DNA of 63,014 bases from JBNLAN01 sp050302175 (GCA_050302175.1 JBNLAN010000025.1:1-63014); one strand, 5' to 3'; counted from the first letter of the stretch, positions 35,767 through 47,061 are shown. Numbers and translations are program-made. The notes: generated by a model not told the origin, from the letters alone.

Positions 35767-36486
35767 TAATGATACTTTGCCGTGTGCAACTGCGCTTTCC
35801 AGGCTCTCCCCCTTTGCAAGACATGTGGCAATGGCAGATGCCAATCGGCAGCCACTCCCATGACTCACTTCTGGGCTCCACTCTTCTCTTTTTTGCTTAA
35901 AGTAGCGTTTACCTGTTTCCTGAAAAAGCACATCCTCAGCCTCTTCCAAACACTTGCTGTGCCCCCCTTTGAGCAAAACCGGTCTTCCGTATAGTGAAAA
36001 AAGTTGCTCTGCCGCAATCTCTGCGGAATCGATTGCCTCGCCGAGCAACACCTCTGCCTCCGGAATATTGGGGGTAATCAGGGTCGCCAGAGGAAACAGG
36101 CTTGCCTGAAGCTCTGCACATGCCTCTTCAGTCAATAGCCGCGTTTCTGAGGAAGCCACCATAACCGGATCGACCACAAGCACCCCTCCTTGATGCAGTT
36201 CAGCAAGCAGTTTTGCGACCAGTTGGACTCTTTGGGCATCAACCAGCATTCCTGTTTTGACCGCCAACACCTCGTAATACGAAAAGATGGCTCGCATCTC
36301 AGCTTCGATTTGCTCAAGTGATACCTTCTCGATCCGGGTCACAGCATCAGGAGTTTGTGCGGTAAGTGCCGTAATTACAGTACAGCCTTTGATACCTTGC
36401 GCTTCAATAGCAAGCAAATCGGCCTGTACCCCTGCCCCGCCACATGAATCACTACCCCCGATGGCCAGACAACAGACTGGCTTCAT
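35752..36486 (-). CDS. thiD: Hydroxymethylpyrimidine/phosphomethylpyrimidine kinase
   Basis: 244 residues from ATG 36486, whose ATGA overlaps the thiE stop with GGGAGAG just upstream; ATG 36498 would overlap more. Ribokinase fold: AIGGSDSCGGAGVQADL, VVDPVMVASSETRLL, LITPNIPEAEVLLGE, VLLKGGHSK and the anion hole HGSGCRLASAIA. Phosphorylates HMP and HMP-P in thiamin synthesis. HGSGC is a slight variant of the usual HGTGC. Its stop codon lies in the matS-like palindrome. Confidence 0.94.
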   Translation of the reverse strand: MKPVCCLAIGGSDSCGGAGVQADLLAIEAQGIKGCTVITALTAQTPDAVTRIEKVSLEQIEAEMRAIFSYYEVLAVKTGMLVDAQRVQLVAKLLAELHQGGVLVVDPVMVASSETRLLTEEACAELQASLFPLATLITPNIPEAEVLLGEAIDSAEIAAEQLFSLYGRPVLLKGGHSKCLEEAEDVLFQETGKRYFKQKREEWSPEVSHGSGCRLASAIATCLAKGESLESAVAHGKVSLSTYT

Positions 36487-37118
36487 GCTCTCTCCCACGC
36501 CTGAACTAATGCTTCCGCACGCATACGAATATCCTCAGTAGCAAACAGCCCGGATATCAGTGCGGCGCAATCGACACCTGATGCCTTTATTTCCGGAATT
36601 TGCGCAAGTGTAATGCCACCAATGGCAATAATATTGGCATCAGGAAAGAGCTGTCGCGCCTTTTGCAGGCGTGGCAGGCCGATGGCTGGTACCTCAGGCT
36701 TGCTTGTGGTCGGAAAAACAGCGCCAAAGGAGAGGTAATCTGCCCCTGCTTCGAGTGCATGCTGGCCAAAAGCGGCATCGGCACGGCATGTCACGCCCAG
36801 AATCAGCTCCGAACCGACATCGTGACGTACCATGGCAAGGCTTTCGATATCACCACGGCCGAGGTGAACACCATCGGCCTGCGCCTCCTGCGCCAGCTGA
36901 ATGGAGTCGTTGACGATCAATTTGGCGCCATAACGCGCTGTAAGCTCCCTCAGCGCGTTTGCGCGTTTCAGATGATGTTTGTATCCCTGTTTTTTATCAC
37001 GAAACTGAAGTGTTTTGACGCCACCCTTGAGTGCTGCTTCAGCGCGCACGAGCAGATCATCCATCTCCAGATCGGCCGGAAGGATACCGTAGATACCCAG
37101 GATTCGTTTGTCAGACAT
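36483..37118 (-). CDS. thiE: Thiamine-phosphate synthase
   Basis: 211 residues, TIM-barrel family. Joins HMP-PP with the thiazole phosphate to give thiamin phosphate. Motifs: TLQFRDKKQ (Q/R phosphate contacts), LIVNDSIQLAQEAQADGVHLGRGD, ILGVTCR, YLSFGAVFPTTSK and IAIGGI. Overlaps thiD by 4 bases and starts 9 bases after gph. Confidence 0.95.
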   Translation of the reverse strand: MSDKRILGIYGILPADLEMDDLLVRAEAALKGGVKTLQFRDKKQGYKHHLKRANALRELTARYGAKLIVNDSIQLAQEAQADGVHLGRGDIESLAMVRHDVGSELILGVTCRADAAFGQHALEAGADYLSFGAVFPTTSKPEVPAIGLPRLQKARQLFPDANIIAIGGITLAQIPEIKASGVDCAALISGLFATEDIRMRAEALVQAWERA

Positions 37119-37127
37119 GATCGGGGC

Positions 37128-37799
37128 TCAATCCTCCAGCAGTTTCAGCAGGTCGGTGAAGTGAGGTAGGCTGAATACGCGATCTCTATACTCTGCCGGC
37201 ACATCCTGATAGCCGTGCTCGGCAAAGGCGACGGTATGGCAGCCGGCATTAAAGCCCGCCTCCACATCGAAACGGGTATCGCCGACCATCACCGTCTCGG
37301 ATGGCTCCACACCCATGGCGCGGCAGCACTCATAGAGCATGTCCGGCGCCGGTTTCTTGGCAAAACCATCTTCGGGCGAGAGTGCCATGGTCAAATACGG
37401 GGTCAGGCCGAGTTGATTGAGTACCTGAACACGGGCCTTGGCCGGTTTGGCAGTCACACAACTCATTGGAATGCCACGATCGCGCAATGTGTTCAATACA
37501 TCCATAACACCGGGGAACGGCACACCGAAATCGGCGGGGTGTTTTTCATAGATATCGGCAAAGGCGTGATAGAGCGCCATGGTATCGGGATGATCCATCG
37601 GTTTACCTAGCACATTGGCAGCAAGTTTCTGGGCACCACCGCCGACATGGGGCCGGGTTTCATCCAGACTGAGATGAAAATCGTAGCCGAGACTTTTTAG
37701 GGCGCGATTCGCATTGGCCTGAATATCGGGCAATGCATCAACCAAGGTGCCATCAAGATCAAATATAAAGGCCTTTGGTAACAAATTTGGGGCGCTCAT
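37128..37799 (-). CDS. gph: HAD phosphatase, phosphoglycolate-phosphatase type
   Basis: 223 residues. HAD motifs: FDLDGTLVDALPDIQ (nucleophile Asp), SCVTAKPAK (motif II), and VGDTRFDVEAGFNAG (motif IV), with a helical cap between. Gph removes phosphate from 2-phosphoglycolate produced in DNA repair or by RubisCO; here the substrate is inferred from family. Overlaps queG by 4 bases. Confidence 0.88.
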   Translation of the reverse strand: MSAPNLLPKAFIFDLDGTLVDALPDIQANANRALKSLGYDFHLSLDETRPHVGGGAQKLAANVLGKPMDHPDTMALYHAFADIYEKHPADFGVPFPGVMDVLNTLRDRGIPMSCVTAKPAKARVQVLNQLGLTPYLTMALSPEDGFAKKPAPDMLYECCRAMGVEPSETVMVGDTRFDVEAGFNAGCHTVAFAEHGYQDVPAEYRDRVFSLPHFTDLLKLLED

Positions 37800-38968
37800 A
37801 GGGACTCTCCAATGGTTTCGATGGCAAGGTTTAGTTCCTGAAGTACCTCGCTATCGGGTTTATGGGCTACATAATACGCAAATTTTGCAGCAATTTCCCC
37901 ATCGGGTGGTTGCGGATTTTGTCTGACTATATTTGCAATCGCCCATGCACTATGGCCCCGAATCAGCGACTCTTCCTTGTCCAGTGCTTTAAATAGTAAG
38001 GGGAGAAAGGATCGATCTCCGGAGTTTCCTATGGCTATGGCAACATTACGCAGCAGCCCCGCCCTGCCTGACCGTTTGACAGGGGATTTGCGAAAGCGCT
38101 TACGAAACCCTTCCTCATCCAGCTCAAACAGTTCGGCAAGCTGCGGTAACATGTTTTCATTACGTGGCGTGAAGTGGTCGAGGGTCATCGGCTTAGCCTT
38201 GGCATTCCACGGGCACCCCATCTGGCAATCGTCACAACCGAAGATGCGATTGCCCATCAATGTTCGAAGCTCAAGCGGAATAAAGCCGCGATATTCAATC
38301 GTTAAGTAGGAAATACACAATCGTGCATCAACCACAAAGGGGGCCACAATGGCTTTGGTCGGGCAGATATCGATGCAGGCAGTGCAACTGCCGCAATGGA
38401 ATTCGGCAGCCTCGTCTGGTTCGATCTCAGCCGTGGTAAATATCTCGCCAAGCATCAGATATGAACCAAATTCTCGGTTGATAGTCAGAGTATGTTTTCC
38501 CTGCCATCCAAGACCGCCCTGCTCTGCCAGCGCATGCTCCAGCACTGGTGCGGTATCAACGTAAACTCGCTGATCATGCGCTCCCAATAACTCATCCAGA
38601 TCACGTGCCAACGCCTTAAGACGCTTTTTCATCACCTCATGGTAATCATCGCCATGCGCATAAGCTGCAATCACTCCCCTTCCCTTGTCTGACGTAGCCT
38701 CCTCCAGTGAATAAAACGGAGGGGTATGGCGCATACCGACCGAGATGACAGTTTTGATTTCATCTAACATGCTTTCAGGCGCTTTGCGGCGCTCTACACG
38801 GCTCGCCTCAGCCATATACCCCATCTCGCCATGCATTTCAGCGCCGACCCAACTCTCCAGCCCCTTACGATGTTTATCGGGAAATACAGGGGCTGAGAAA
38901 GCACAAAGTTCGAAGCCGCGCTTTGCGGCAAATGCACGAATGTTCTTTTTAATTATGGGCGGAAGCAT
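37796..38968 (-). CDS. queG: Epoxyqueuosine reductase
   Basis: 390 residues. Reduces epoxyqueuosine to queuosine in tRNA with cobalamin and two [4Fe-4S] clusters. Cluster ligands CGSCTACIDICPTKA and CDDCQMGCPWN are both present, as is the catalytic-pocket region YVDTAPVLEHALAEQGGLGWQGKHT. The C-terminal HEAT-like part (about 290-385) is present. ATG 38968 is preferred to the GTG directly before it. Other queuosine genes, queE and queC, lie 8 kb away in the window. Confidence 0.95.
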   Translation of the reverse strand: MLPPIIKKNIRAFAAKRGFELCAFSAPVFPDKHRKGLESWVGAEMHGEMGYMAEASRVERRKAPESMLDEIKTVISVGMRHTPPFYSLEEATSDKGRGVIAAYAHGDDYHEVMKKRLKALARDLDELLGAHDQRVYVDTAPVLEHALAEQGGLGWQGKHTLTINREFGSYLMLGEIFTTAEIEPDEAAEFHCGSCTACIDICPTKAIVAPFVVDARLCISYLTIEYRGFIPLELRTLMGNRIFGCDDCQMGCPWNAKAKPMTLDHFTPRNENMLPQLAELFELDEEGFRKRFRKSPVKRSGRAGLLRNVAIAIGNSGDRSFLPLLFKALDKEESLIRGHSAWAIANIVRQNPQPPDGEIAAKFAYYVAHKPDSEVLQELNLAIETIGESL

Positions 38969-39046
38969 CACTTCGTAACTCTGGCTTGTAAGGACTTTTT
39001 TGTCTGCTGCCGGTAAACGAGCCCCAAACTGGATGTTTCTAGCTAT

Positions 39047-39766
39047 TCAGGTTGATAATGAGGCCCATGTGCTACGTAGTGCATCCACATCAATGCCTGC
39101 AACGATACAAGAGGTTACAGATGTGCACGGGCCAGTCGGAGCAGCACTATCTTTTAGCTCGTCATAATTAAGCGCAACAGGCCCTTCAAGCTCCTGCCAC
39201 TGCCCCTCACCACTCTTTTTTTCGGCCATGCCGGAAATCAGAAACCAGGCGTATAAAGCTTGTCTGCCATCAGCAAATAAAGTGCTTCCAGGTGGGATTT
39301 CTCTTATATCAGCTTCTGACACAAGCTCCTGACGCTTCTCGTCAGTAAGGTCGGCAAGCAGTGAAGAGCCAAGTATGGAACTGTACGTCCAGCGTTTCAG
39401 GCCTGTTCGTTCAAGAAAGGTATAAAGCTCAGGCTCTCTTTGCAGCAAGCCTCGAGCATTGGAGCGCTCCAACACCAAAACTTCGCACTCTTCGTCGGCA
39501 ATGATGCTGGCGGTGCGGCGAATGTCGAAAATGAAGCTTACCTCGCCAAAAAAATCACCTTCCCGAAGCGTAGCTACCTTGTGCTCTTTCCCACTCTTTT
39601 CGTCCCGACGCATAATACTCACACTTCCATGCTTGATATAACTGATTGACCAGGCAAGGTCACCCTGCTTTGAAATAATTGTACCGGGATCGTAAATGCG
39701 GGCCTCAGCTGCCGCGCTAAAGGCCTTTAGAAATTTGCTGGGTAAACGGTTATCGCTGGCTTCCAT
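39047..39766 (-). CDS. Cyclic-nucleotide-binding-domain protein
   Basis: 239 residues from ATG 39766, chosen for AGGAG five bases upstream. One clear cNMP-binding domain (YDPGTIISKQGDLAWSISYI, LREGDFFGEVSFIFDIRRTASI with Gly-Glu and Arg of the phosphate cassette) and a second, degenerate copy after residue 160 (IREIPPGSTLFADGRQALYAW). No DNA-binding domain. Probably a soluble second-messenger effector; partner unknown. Confidence 0.85.
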   Translation of the reverse strand: MEASDNRLPSKFLKAFSAAAEARIYDPGTIISKQGDLAWSISYIKHGSVSIMRRDEKSGKEHKVATLREGDFFGEVSFIFDIRRTASIIADEECEVLVLERSNARGLLQREPELYTFLERTGLKRWTYSSILGSSLLADLTDEKRQELVSEADIREIPPGSTLFADGRQALYAWFLISGMAEKKSGEGQWQELEGPVALNYDELKDSAAPTGPCTSVTSCIVAGIDVDALRSTWASLST

Positions 39767-39836
39767 GTGCGCTCCTGCAGCGCCATTATGACCATTCCTT
39801 TCGGACTGTCGCAAGTTTTTGGGAAAGTTCGACCAG

Positions 39837-40259
39837 TCATGAAGCGGATACCAACCTAACGTCCGGCTCCTCTGGCAGGGTCGTCAGGGTTAGTTTGAGT
39901 GATTCTTTTGGCAATAATGAGGGCGCTTTTTCAGGCCATTCGATAATAGCAATCCAGGGCGCAACCAGATATTCCTGCACGCCGATCATCTCAAGCTCAT
40001 CGGCGGAATCGATCCGATACCAATCCATATGGGCTACTTTACATGCCCTACCTTCATACTCCTGAATGATTGAGAAAGTTGGGCTGGGCAATGCCTCATC
40101 TGTGACACCCAGTGCACGCATCAGGGCTCGGGCAAATACGCTTTTCCCGGCACCCAACTCACCGGAAAGTGAAATCACGCTCCCCGGTTCAAGATTTTGG
40201 GCGACTTCCTCAGCATAAACGCAAGTTGCCTCTTCATTCTCAAGGCGCACATCTTCCAT
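39837..40259 (-). CDS. tsaE: tRNA threonylcarbamoyladenosine biosynthesis ATPase TsaE
   Basis: 140 residues. P-loop GELGAGKSVFARALMRALG, switch-like PSPTFSIIQEYEG and the HMDWYRI and IIEWPEKA motifs of the family. Works with TsaB, TsaC and TsaD in t6A tRNA modification. Starts 8 bases downstream of the CBS gene. Confidence 0.96.
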   Translation of the reverse strand: MEDVRLENEEATCVYAEEVAQNLEPGSVISLSGELGAGKSVFARALMRALGVTDEALPSPTFSIIQEYEGRACKVAHMDWYRIDSADELEMIGVQEYLVAPWIAIIEWPEKAPSLLPKESLKLTLTTLPEEPDVRLVSAS

Positions 40260-40267
40260 AGATCAAT

Positions 40268-40720
40268 CTATTTGGCTTTAGCCAGAGCGCAAATAACCTC
40301 GTGTTTGGAGATCAGGCCCACGACCAGATCACCATCAAGCACCGGAATATGATGGGCATCCTTATCGATCATGAGACTTACCACCTCACTCATTGCTGCA
40401 TCAGGGGCAACCGAAACGATTTGCTCTGACATCAGGTCGGCAGCAGTCAAAGCCTGCATACGGGCAATCTCTTTTTCGAATCGTTCCTCACCAACCGGAA
40501 TGACAATATCGAAAATGGCCATTAACGAAGGGATATGAACCTGCCCTTGCTGAGCCAGCAGATCGGACTCAGTAATAATACCTGCGATGTGTTCATCTTC
40601 ATCGATAACCAGAAGCCCGGTGAGATGATCAGATGCAAAGCGCTTGGCAATCTCTTTGATTGGCGTCTGCAAAGCGCAATAGGGTGGCTTCTTATTCATA
40701 ATATCACGAGCTTTTGGCAT
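40268..40720 (-). CDS. Two-CBS-domain protein
   Basis: 150 residues, a single CBS pair: ITPIKEIAKRF-like start, TGLLVIDEDEHIAGIITESDLL, and HIPVLDGDLVVGLISKHEV. Such stand-alone pairs bind adenine nucleotides and regulate partners that are unknown here. Lies between tsaE and thiC on the same strand. Confidence 0.88.
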   Translation of the reverse strand: MPKARDIMNKKPPYCALQTPIKEIAKRFASDHLTGLLVIDEDEHIAGIITESDLLAQQGQVHIPSLMAIFDIVIPVGEERFEKEIARMQALTAADLMSEQIVSVAPDAAMSEVVSLMIDKDAHHIPVLDGDLVVGLISKHEVICALAKAK

Positions 40721-40773
40721 CTCTATCTCCTGTTTCCAACTCTGCTTCAGGGATTATAGTCCCGAAGCGATTC

Positions 40774-42636
<1,863 letters not shown>

Positions 42637-42740
42637 GACACCTCCAAAAAGCCCAGCGCACTTGCAGTCGGTCTGGGCGGCGGACACTATAACGCACCAT
42701 CCAGGATATGGACAACGCAAGTTCGTGTAAGGTTATTCCC

Positions 42741-43700
42741 ATGAAGAACGCAGATTCTGACATTACGCCTCAATCCCGTTTCGCCTCAACCGACCTTGTT
42801 GCCTGCATCAACCCGGACTGGGCGGTTCTCAAGGTATCCGGAGAGAAGATTCGCGAATACCTTCAGGGGCAGCTCACTCAGGATATCGAAATACTCACTT
42901 CCGACAAAGCTATCTATTCAGCGGCCCTTACCCCGAAAGGGAAAGCGGTAACGGATTTGTATCTTCTTGAAGGCAATCACAATGAGTTGATAATTCTGTG
43001 CCCGGAAAGTCGCGCCACCGCCTTGGTCGAACGTCTGCGAAGATTTGCACTTGGCTATCAGCTTCGAATCGGCATCGTCTCTTCGCTAGGCATCCTTGCA
43101 ATGCATAGTCAGAAACTTGATGTACACCTTCAGGAAGTAGGACTGCCGCTGCCCGGGTCGACATATTTTGCAATCAGTCGAGATCCAACGCACGACCGGA
43201 TCGTAATACGCATCCCCGATGCTCTCGAGACAGGGGTATGGGTGATTTCGAGCATGGATGATCTCGATCAACTATCGCATCCAATGCCCACTACCAATAT
43301 TCAAACGCTTCGTTCTGAACGGATTCTAAAGGGTCTGCCCCATTTCGGTGTCGACTGGGAAGAGTCCACCCTGCCTCTGAATGCAAACCTGATTGAATTC
43401 AATGGTGTCAGTTTTAAGAAGGGCTGCTACGTCGGGCAAGAGATAACCAGCCGTATGCAGTGGCGGAAGCTCATCAAAAAGCGCCTCTATCGAGTGCATT
43501 TAGCGACAGAACCCGACACTATCCCCTGTCGGGTCATGCAAAATGGCGTTCGGGCGGGAACCCTGACCAGCACTGCGAAGGATGCACAGGGAGAAATTTT
43601 CGGCATTGCTTATTTAAACATTGAGGACGCTGAAGCGACCCAACAGTTATCTTTATCCAACGACATAAAAATCAGGGTGTTGGGTCCTTGCCGGCTATGA
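42741..43700 (+). CDS. ygfZ: Folate-binding protein YgfZ (iron-sulfur assembly factor)
   Basis: 319 residues from ATG 42741 with AAGG eight bases upstream (ATG 42708 is possible). Tetrahydrofolate-binding fold like GcvT, with the family signature KGCYVGQEITSRMQW including the conserved cysteine. YgfZ supports assembly or repair of [4Fe-4S] enzymes such as MiaB. The window also carries several such enzymes (QueG, ThiC). Confidence 0.95.
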   Translation: MKNADSDITPQSRFASTDLVACINPDWAVLKVSGEKIREYLQGQLTQDIEILTSDKAIYSAALTPKGKAVTDLYLLEGNHNELIILCPESRATALVERLRRFALGYQLRIGIVSSLGILAMHSQKLDVHLQEVGLPLPGSTYFAISRDPTHDRIVIRIPDALETGVWVISSMDDLDQLSHPMPTTNIQTLRSERILKGLPHFGVDWEESTLPLNANLIEFNGVSFKKGCYVGQEITSRMQWRKLIKKRLYRVHLATEPDTIPCRVMQNGVRAGTLTSTAKDAQGEIFGIAYLNIEDAEATQQLSLSNDIKIRVLGPCRL

Positions 43701-43740
43701 TGTCTCTTGCGCGCAGGGTTCGCACTCGTTAGAAAGCCGC

Positions 43741-45000
43741 ATGCGATTTCTCCTTGCCGTTTCTTTCTGCTTGGTACTGAACTTGGCCCAAGCCGCCGAA
43801 TTTGATATTTATCAGTCCGGCTACAGGCCACTAAACCTGGCATGGCTCTCCAGCGGAGACGAAACAGCTGCGGAAAGCAGTGAAATTTATAAGATTGTCA
43901 AACATGATCTGGATTCCAGTCATTCATTCACAACCCTCAGCCCTTTAAGTTTTCTCCCTTCTGCGGAATCGGTCTGGACATCTGTAGAATATGCCGACTG
44001 GCGCATTATTGGCGCTGATGTGCTGGCGTTTAGTCAACTCCGGAAAACATCGACCGGCTGGGAAGCAAAGGTTGAGGTGCATGATCCTTTCCAGCGCAAA
44101 CAACTTGGAGCAACGACCATCATTTCAAAATCGAGTAAAAAAATACGTTACCTTGCTCATGAAATCGCCAATTATATTTACAAGACTGTCACCGACGTTC
44201 CCGGTCATTTCAACACCCAGATTCTGTTTGTACAAAAGCGAGGCCTTGTCTCGGACCTGGTGTATATGGATCAGGATGGCTACAACAGGCAGCCGGTGGG
44301 TCGAAACTTTACGCTACTTCTCTCCCCTGACTGGTCGCCTGATAATTCACGGGTTGCACTGAATACTTATGTTGGCAACCGCCCACGTGTCGAAATTTTC
44401 AACCTTCGCGATGGTGGTCGCGATGTTATCGGGTCGTTCCCCGGGCTTAATAGCACTCCCGAGTTCTCCCCTGACGGACGCTACATCGTCGCAACACTCT
44501 CCTATACGGGCAACAGCGAACTGCACCTTTTCGATCTCAAGACCCGCACATGGAAGCAGCTGACCCATCATCCGGATATCGATACCACGCCATCGTGGTC
44601 TCCTGACGGTAAGTGGATCGCATTTACCAGCAATCGAAGCGGCGAGCCGCAAATTTATCGCATGAATGTCGATAGTGGTGAAGTTTTGCGCGTAACTCAC
44701 AAAGCCAATTACAATACCTCACCATCCTGGTCGCCATTGGGTGATAAAATCGCACTGGTAACTCTGAAAAACTGGGAATATGCCATTGCCACAGTCAATA
44801 TCGATGGTTCGGATGTCAGGTACCTTGCCACAGGTAAACGAGTGGAATCACCCACATGGTCGCCCAACGGGCAGATGATCCTGTTCTCGGCTGAAACCAA
44901 AGGTGTTCGACAAATCTACCGTGTACCAAGCTGGGGTGGTCCCGCCGAGGCGATTACCTCCATGCGCATGGATGCTTCCGATCCCGCATGGTCCAAGTGA
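43741..45000 (+). CDS. tolB: Tol-Pal system periplasmic protein TolB
   Basis: 419 residues. Signal peptide ends in AQAA; N-terminal domain about 25-160; then a six-bladed beta-propeller with repeats such as SPDWSPDNSRVALNTYVGNRP, SPDGRYIVATLSY, TPSWSPDGKWIAFTSNRSG and SPTWSPNGQMILFSAE. TolB binds Pal and keeps outer-membrane constriction during division. tolQ, tolR and tolA are not in the window; ygfZ precedes instead. Confidence 0.97.
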   Translation: MRFLLAVSFCLVLNLAQAAEFDIYQSGYRPLNLAWLSSGDETAAESSEIYKIVKHDLDSSHSFTTLSPLSFLPSAESVWTSVEYADWRIIGADVLAFSQLRKTSTGWEAKVEVHDPFQRKQLGATTIISKSSKKIRYLAHEIANYIYKTVTDVPGHFNTQILFVQKRGLVSDLVYMDQDGYNRQPVGRNFTLLLSPDWSPDNSRVALNTYVGNRPRVEIFNLRDGGRDVIGSFPGLNSTPEFSPDGRYIVATLSYTGNSELHLFDLKTRTWKQLTHHPDIDTTPSWSPDGKWIAFTSNRSGEPQIYRMNVDSGEVLRVTHKANYNTSPSWSPLGDKIALVTLKNWEYAIATVNIDGSDVRYLATGKRVESPTWSPNGQMILFSAETKGVRQIYRVPSWGGPAEAITSMRMDASDPAWSK

Positions 45001-45049
45001 CATAGCACACTAAAAAAACTCTGGATTTCGATAATTTTTTCAGTGATAG

Positions 45050-45077
45050 TTGCAAACTAAAGATTGGTACTTAAACT
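45050..45077 (+). promoter_or_regulatory. Possible pal promoter
   Basis: TTGCAA at 45050-45055 and TAAACT at 45072-45077 with 16 bases between. Would give pal a promoter separate from tolB. Confidence 0.35.
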
Positions 45078-45123
45078 TATGAGACCGAATTCTGTACTTC
45101 AACCCCTGGGAGGAAATTGACTA

Positions 45124-45600
45124 ATGAAAATGAATAATCTGTCTGCTATTTCGATGGCCGCCATTCTTGCCGCCAGCATGGCGTTTGCAGGATGCCAGCA
45201 GAAACAACCAACTTCTTCGATGAAGCCTGAAACCACTAAGGCTACGACCACCGAAAACAAAGCAAGCATGCCAAGCGAAACTTCTGTGCATTTTGCTTTT
45301 GACAAGTCCGATCTTGATGGAGCTTCAAAAGCTATTCTGGACGCACATGCTGCATGGCTGAATGCTGATGCGAATGCCTCCATCACTGTTGAGGGGAACT
45401 GTGATGAGCGTGGAAGTCGCGAATACAACCTTGCACTTGGTCAGCGTCGTGCCGATAGCGTACGTAGCTACCTGCAATCGCAGGGTGTAGCCGGAAACCG
45501 GATTGATACCGTGTCCTTCGGCGAAGAGCGCCCGCGTTGTACTGCAAGCGGTGAGGCCTGCTGGGCACTGAACCGTCGTGCAGATATCGTCGCACGCTAA
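45124..45600 (+). CDS. pal: Peptidoglycan-associated lipoprotein Pal
   Basis: 158 residues. Lipoprotein signal ends in FAGC, followed by a Thr/Lys-rich linker and an OmpA-like peptidoglycan-binding domain with VHFAFDKSDL, VEGNCDERGSREYNLALGQRRADSVRSYL (the classical OmpA/Pal signature, in two parts). Anchors the outer membrane to peptidoglycan. GAGGAAA lies a few bases before ATG. Confidence 0.97.
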   Translation: MKMNNLSAISMAAILAASMAFAGCQQKQPTSSMKPETTKATTTENKASMPSETSVHFAFDKSDLDGASKAILDAHAAWLNADANASITVEGNCDERGSREYNLALGQRRADSVRSYLQSQGVAGNRIDTVSFGEERPRCTASGEACWALNRRADIVAR

Positions 45601-45619
45601 ACACTCGACGTTTTTGTCT

Positions 45620-46390
45620 ATGAAGCGGTTGCCGGCCTTGTCGGCAGCCGCTCTTTCGTTTTGTCTGCTGGTTGGCCTCAATAGCTGTGTTAAACCGGCT
45701 GATTCATCATGGCAGGCGGAGCGGGAAAACATACTTCGCTCCATCAATGAGGCGTACTCGCAACAGGAGAAGACCAGAAAGAAAATCGAAGAACAGGAAA
45801 AGCGCATCCTTGAAATGGAAAACACCATTAAGACCCAGGCTGCGCAAATCGATGCATTTAAAAACGGTCGCCCCAACTCACGTGTGACAAAAAGGGTTCC
45901 GAGCACGAAAACGTCATCTCTGGCAAAAAAAATAGACCGTATCGAAGCCTCGATCCAGGATTCCGTCAATACCATACCCGGAAATCAACAGTCCGCATCC
46001 GAAGTTGAAAAGAACACCTACACATCCGCTTATCTGGCCTTTAAAAGCAACCGCTATGATGAGGCGACATCTATCTTCGAAGGGCTGCTGAAAAGCTATC
46101 CAAATGGTGAATATACCGATCAAACGCTTTACTGGCTCGGAGAGAGCTATCTCGCACAAAAAAAGAGCTCCCGTGCAATTACTACCCTGTCCCGGTTAAT
46201 TAAATCATTCCCGGAGAGCGCCAAATATGCATCGGCACTTTTAAAGCTTGGGGTGGCTTACGAAACCGTCGACCAAATAACCAACGCTAAAAATATTTAT
46301 AAGCGCCTGCTAAAAGAGCACCCTGATAGCGACGCAGCGGAAATTGCAAGGCAGAAGCTGAACCAATTAAGAAAGACGAGGACAAAGTAA
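45620..46390 (+). CDS. cpoB: Cell division coordinator CpoB (YbgF)
   Basis: 256 residues from ATG 45620. Lipoprotein-like signal ends in LNSC, then a coiled-coil (NILRSINEAYSQQEKTRKKI) and three TPR repeats (YDEATSIFEGLLKSYPNGEY, SRAITTLSRLIKSFPES, ITNAKNIYKRLLKEHPDSD). Acts with TolA and PBP1B in septal wall synthesis. Third gene of tolB-pal-cpoB; stop codon overlaps the start of queE. Confidence 0.93.
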   Translation: MKRLPALSAAALSFCLLVGLNSCVKPADSSWQAERENILRSINEAYSQQEKTRKKIEEQEKRILEMENTIKTQAAQIDAFKNGRPNSRVTKRVPSTKTSSLAKKIDRIEASIQDSVNTIPGNQQSASEVEKNTYTSAYLAFKSNRYDEATSIFEGLLKSYPNGEYTDQTLYWLGESYLAQKKSSRAITTLSRLIKSFPESAKYASALLKLGVAYETVDQITNAKNIYKRLLKEHPDSDAAEIARQKLNQLRKTRTK

Positions 46391-47061
46391 TAGCCGTTTC
46401 AGACCAGAGCACTATTCGTGTTCACGAAATTTACGATACCATTCAAGGTGAAAGTACACTGGCAGGCACACCATGCACCATCGTCCGTCTGGCGGGGTGT
46501 CCATTGCGTTGTAAATATTGCGATACCCCGCAAGCTCAATCATTCAAAGCTGGAAAAAACATGTCGATCGCTGAGGTCGTCAGTCATGTCAATAAATGTG
46601 ATCAGCCATTGGTGCTGGTAACGGGAGGCGAACCCATGGCCCAGCAAGGTGCGCCCGAGCTACTGAATGCTTTGGCTGCCACGCGTCCCATTGTGCAGCT
46701 GGAAACCTCCGGAGCTTTTGATGTGCAAAGACTCCCCTCCTCCATTCACCGCATCATCGATATCAAGACTCCTGCCAGTGGCGAGTGCGATAAAAATATC
46801 TGGGGAAATATCTCAACACTGCATGCAGGCGATGAAATCAAATTTGTGGTGTGTGATAAGGCTGACTATCAATGGTGCCGGAAAATGATTCTCAAATATT
46901 CTTCTGAATTGAAAGATATTCCTGTACTCCTCTCTCCGGTGTGGTCGGGAGAATATACAATTCCCGATCTGGTAAAATGGATGCTTAACGACCGCGTGCC
47001 GGCAAGACTGCAACTACAGCTACATAAATTTATCTGGGGACCGGAAGTGAGTGGTATATGA
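46390..47061 (+). CDS. queE: 7-carboxy-7-deazaguanine synthase QueE with non-standard start
   Basis: 223 residues if started at ATA 46390. Radical-SAM cluster motif CPLRCKYC is preceded by the conserved VHEIYDTIQGESTLAGTPC. The first ATG, GTG or TTG in frame is TTG 46504, which lies inside the cluster motif and would remove its first cysteine, so the true start must be upstream. The ATA overlaps the cpoB stop as TAATA, and GAGGA is seven bases upstream (46378-46382), exactly where a TAATG start would sit. Either AUA initiation or a base change or error is indicated. The enzyme makes CDG from CPH4 for queuosine. Overlaps queC by 4 bases. Confidence 0.9.
   Translation: MAVSDQSTIRVHEIYDTIQGESTLAGTPCTIVRLAGCPLRCKYCDTPQAQSFKAGKNMSIAEVVSHVNKCDQPLVLVTGGEPMAQQGAPELLNALAATRPIVQLETSGAFDVQRLPSSIHRIIDIKTPASGECDKNIWGNISTLHAGDEIKFVVCDKADYQWCRKMILKYSSELKDIPVLLSPVWSGEYTIPDLVKWMLNDRVPARLQLQLHKFIWGPEVSGI

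Noticed and set aside
42637..42740. Possible TPP riboswitch before thiC
   Set aside because: The short leader has no CTGAGA or ACCCTTTGAACCTGAT-like element; only a ribosome-binding site is visible.
46504..47061. queE starting at TTG 46504
   Set aside because: It would remove the conserved N-terminus and the first cysteine of the radical-SAM cluster motif.
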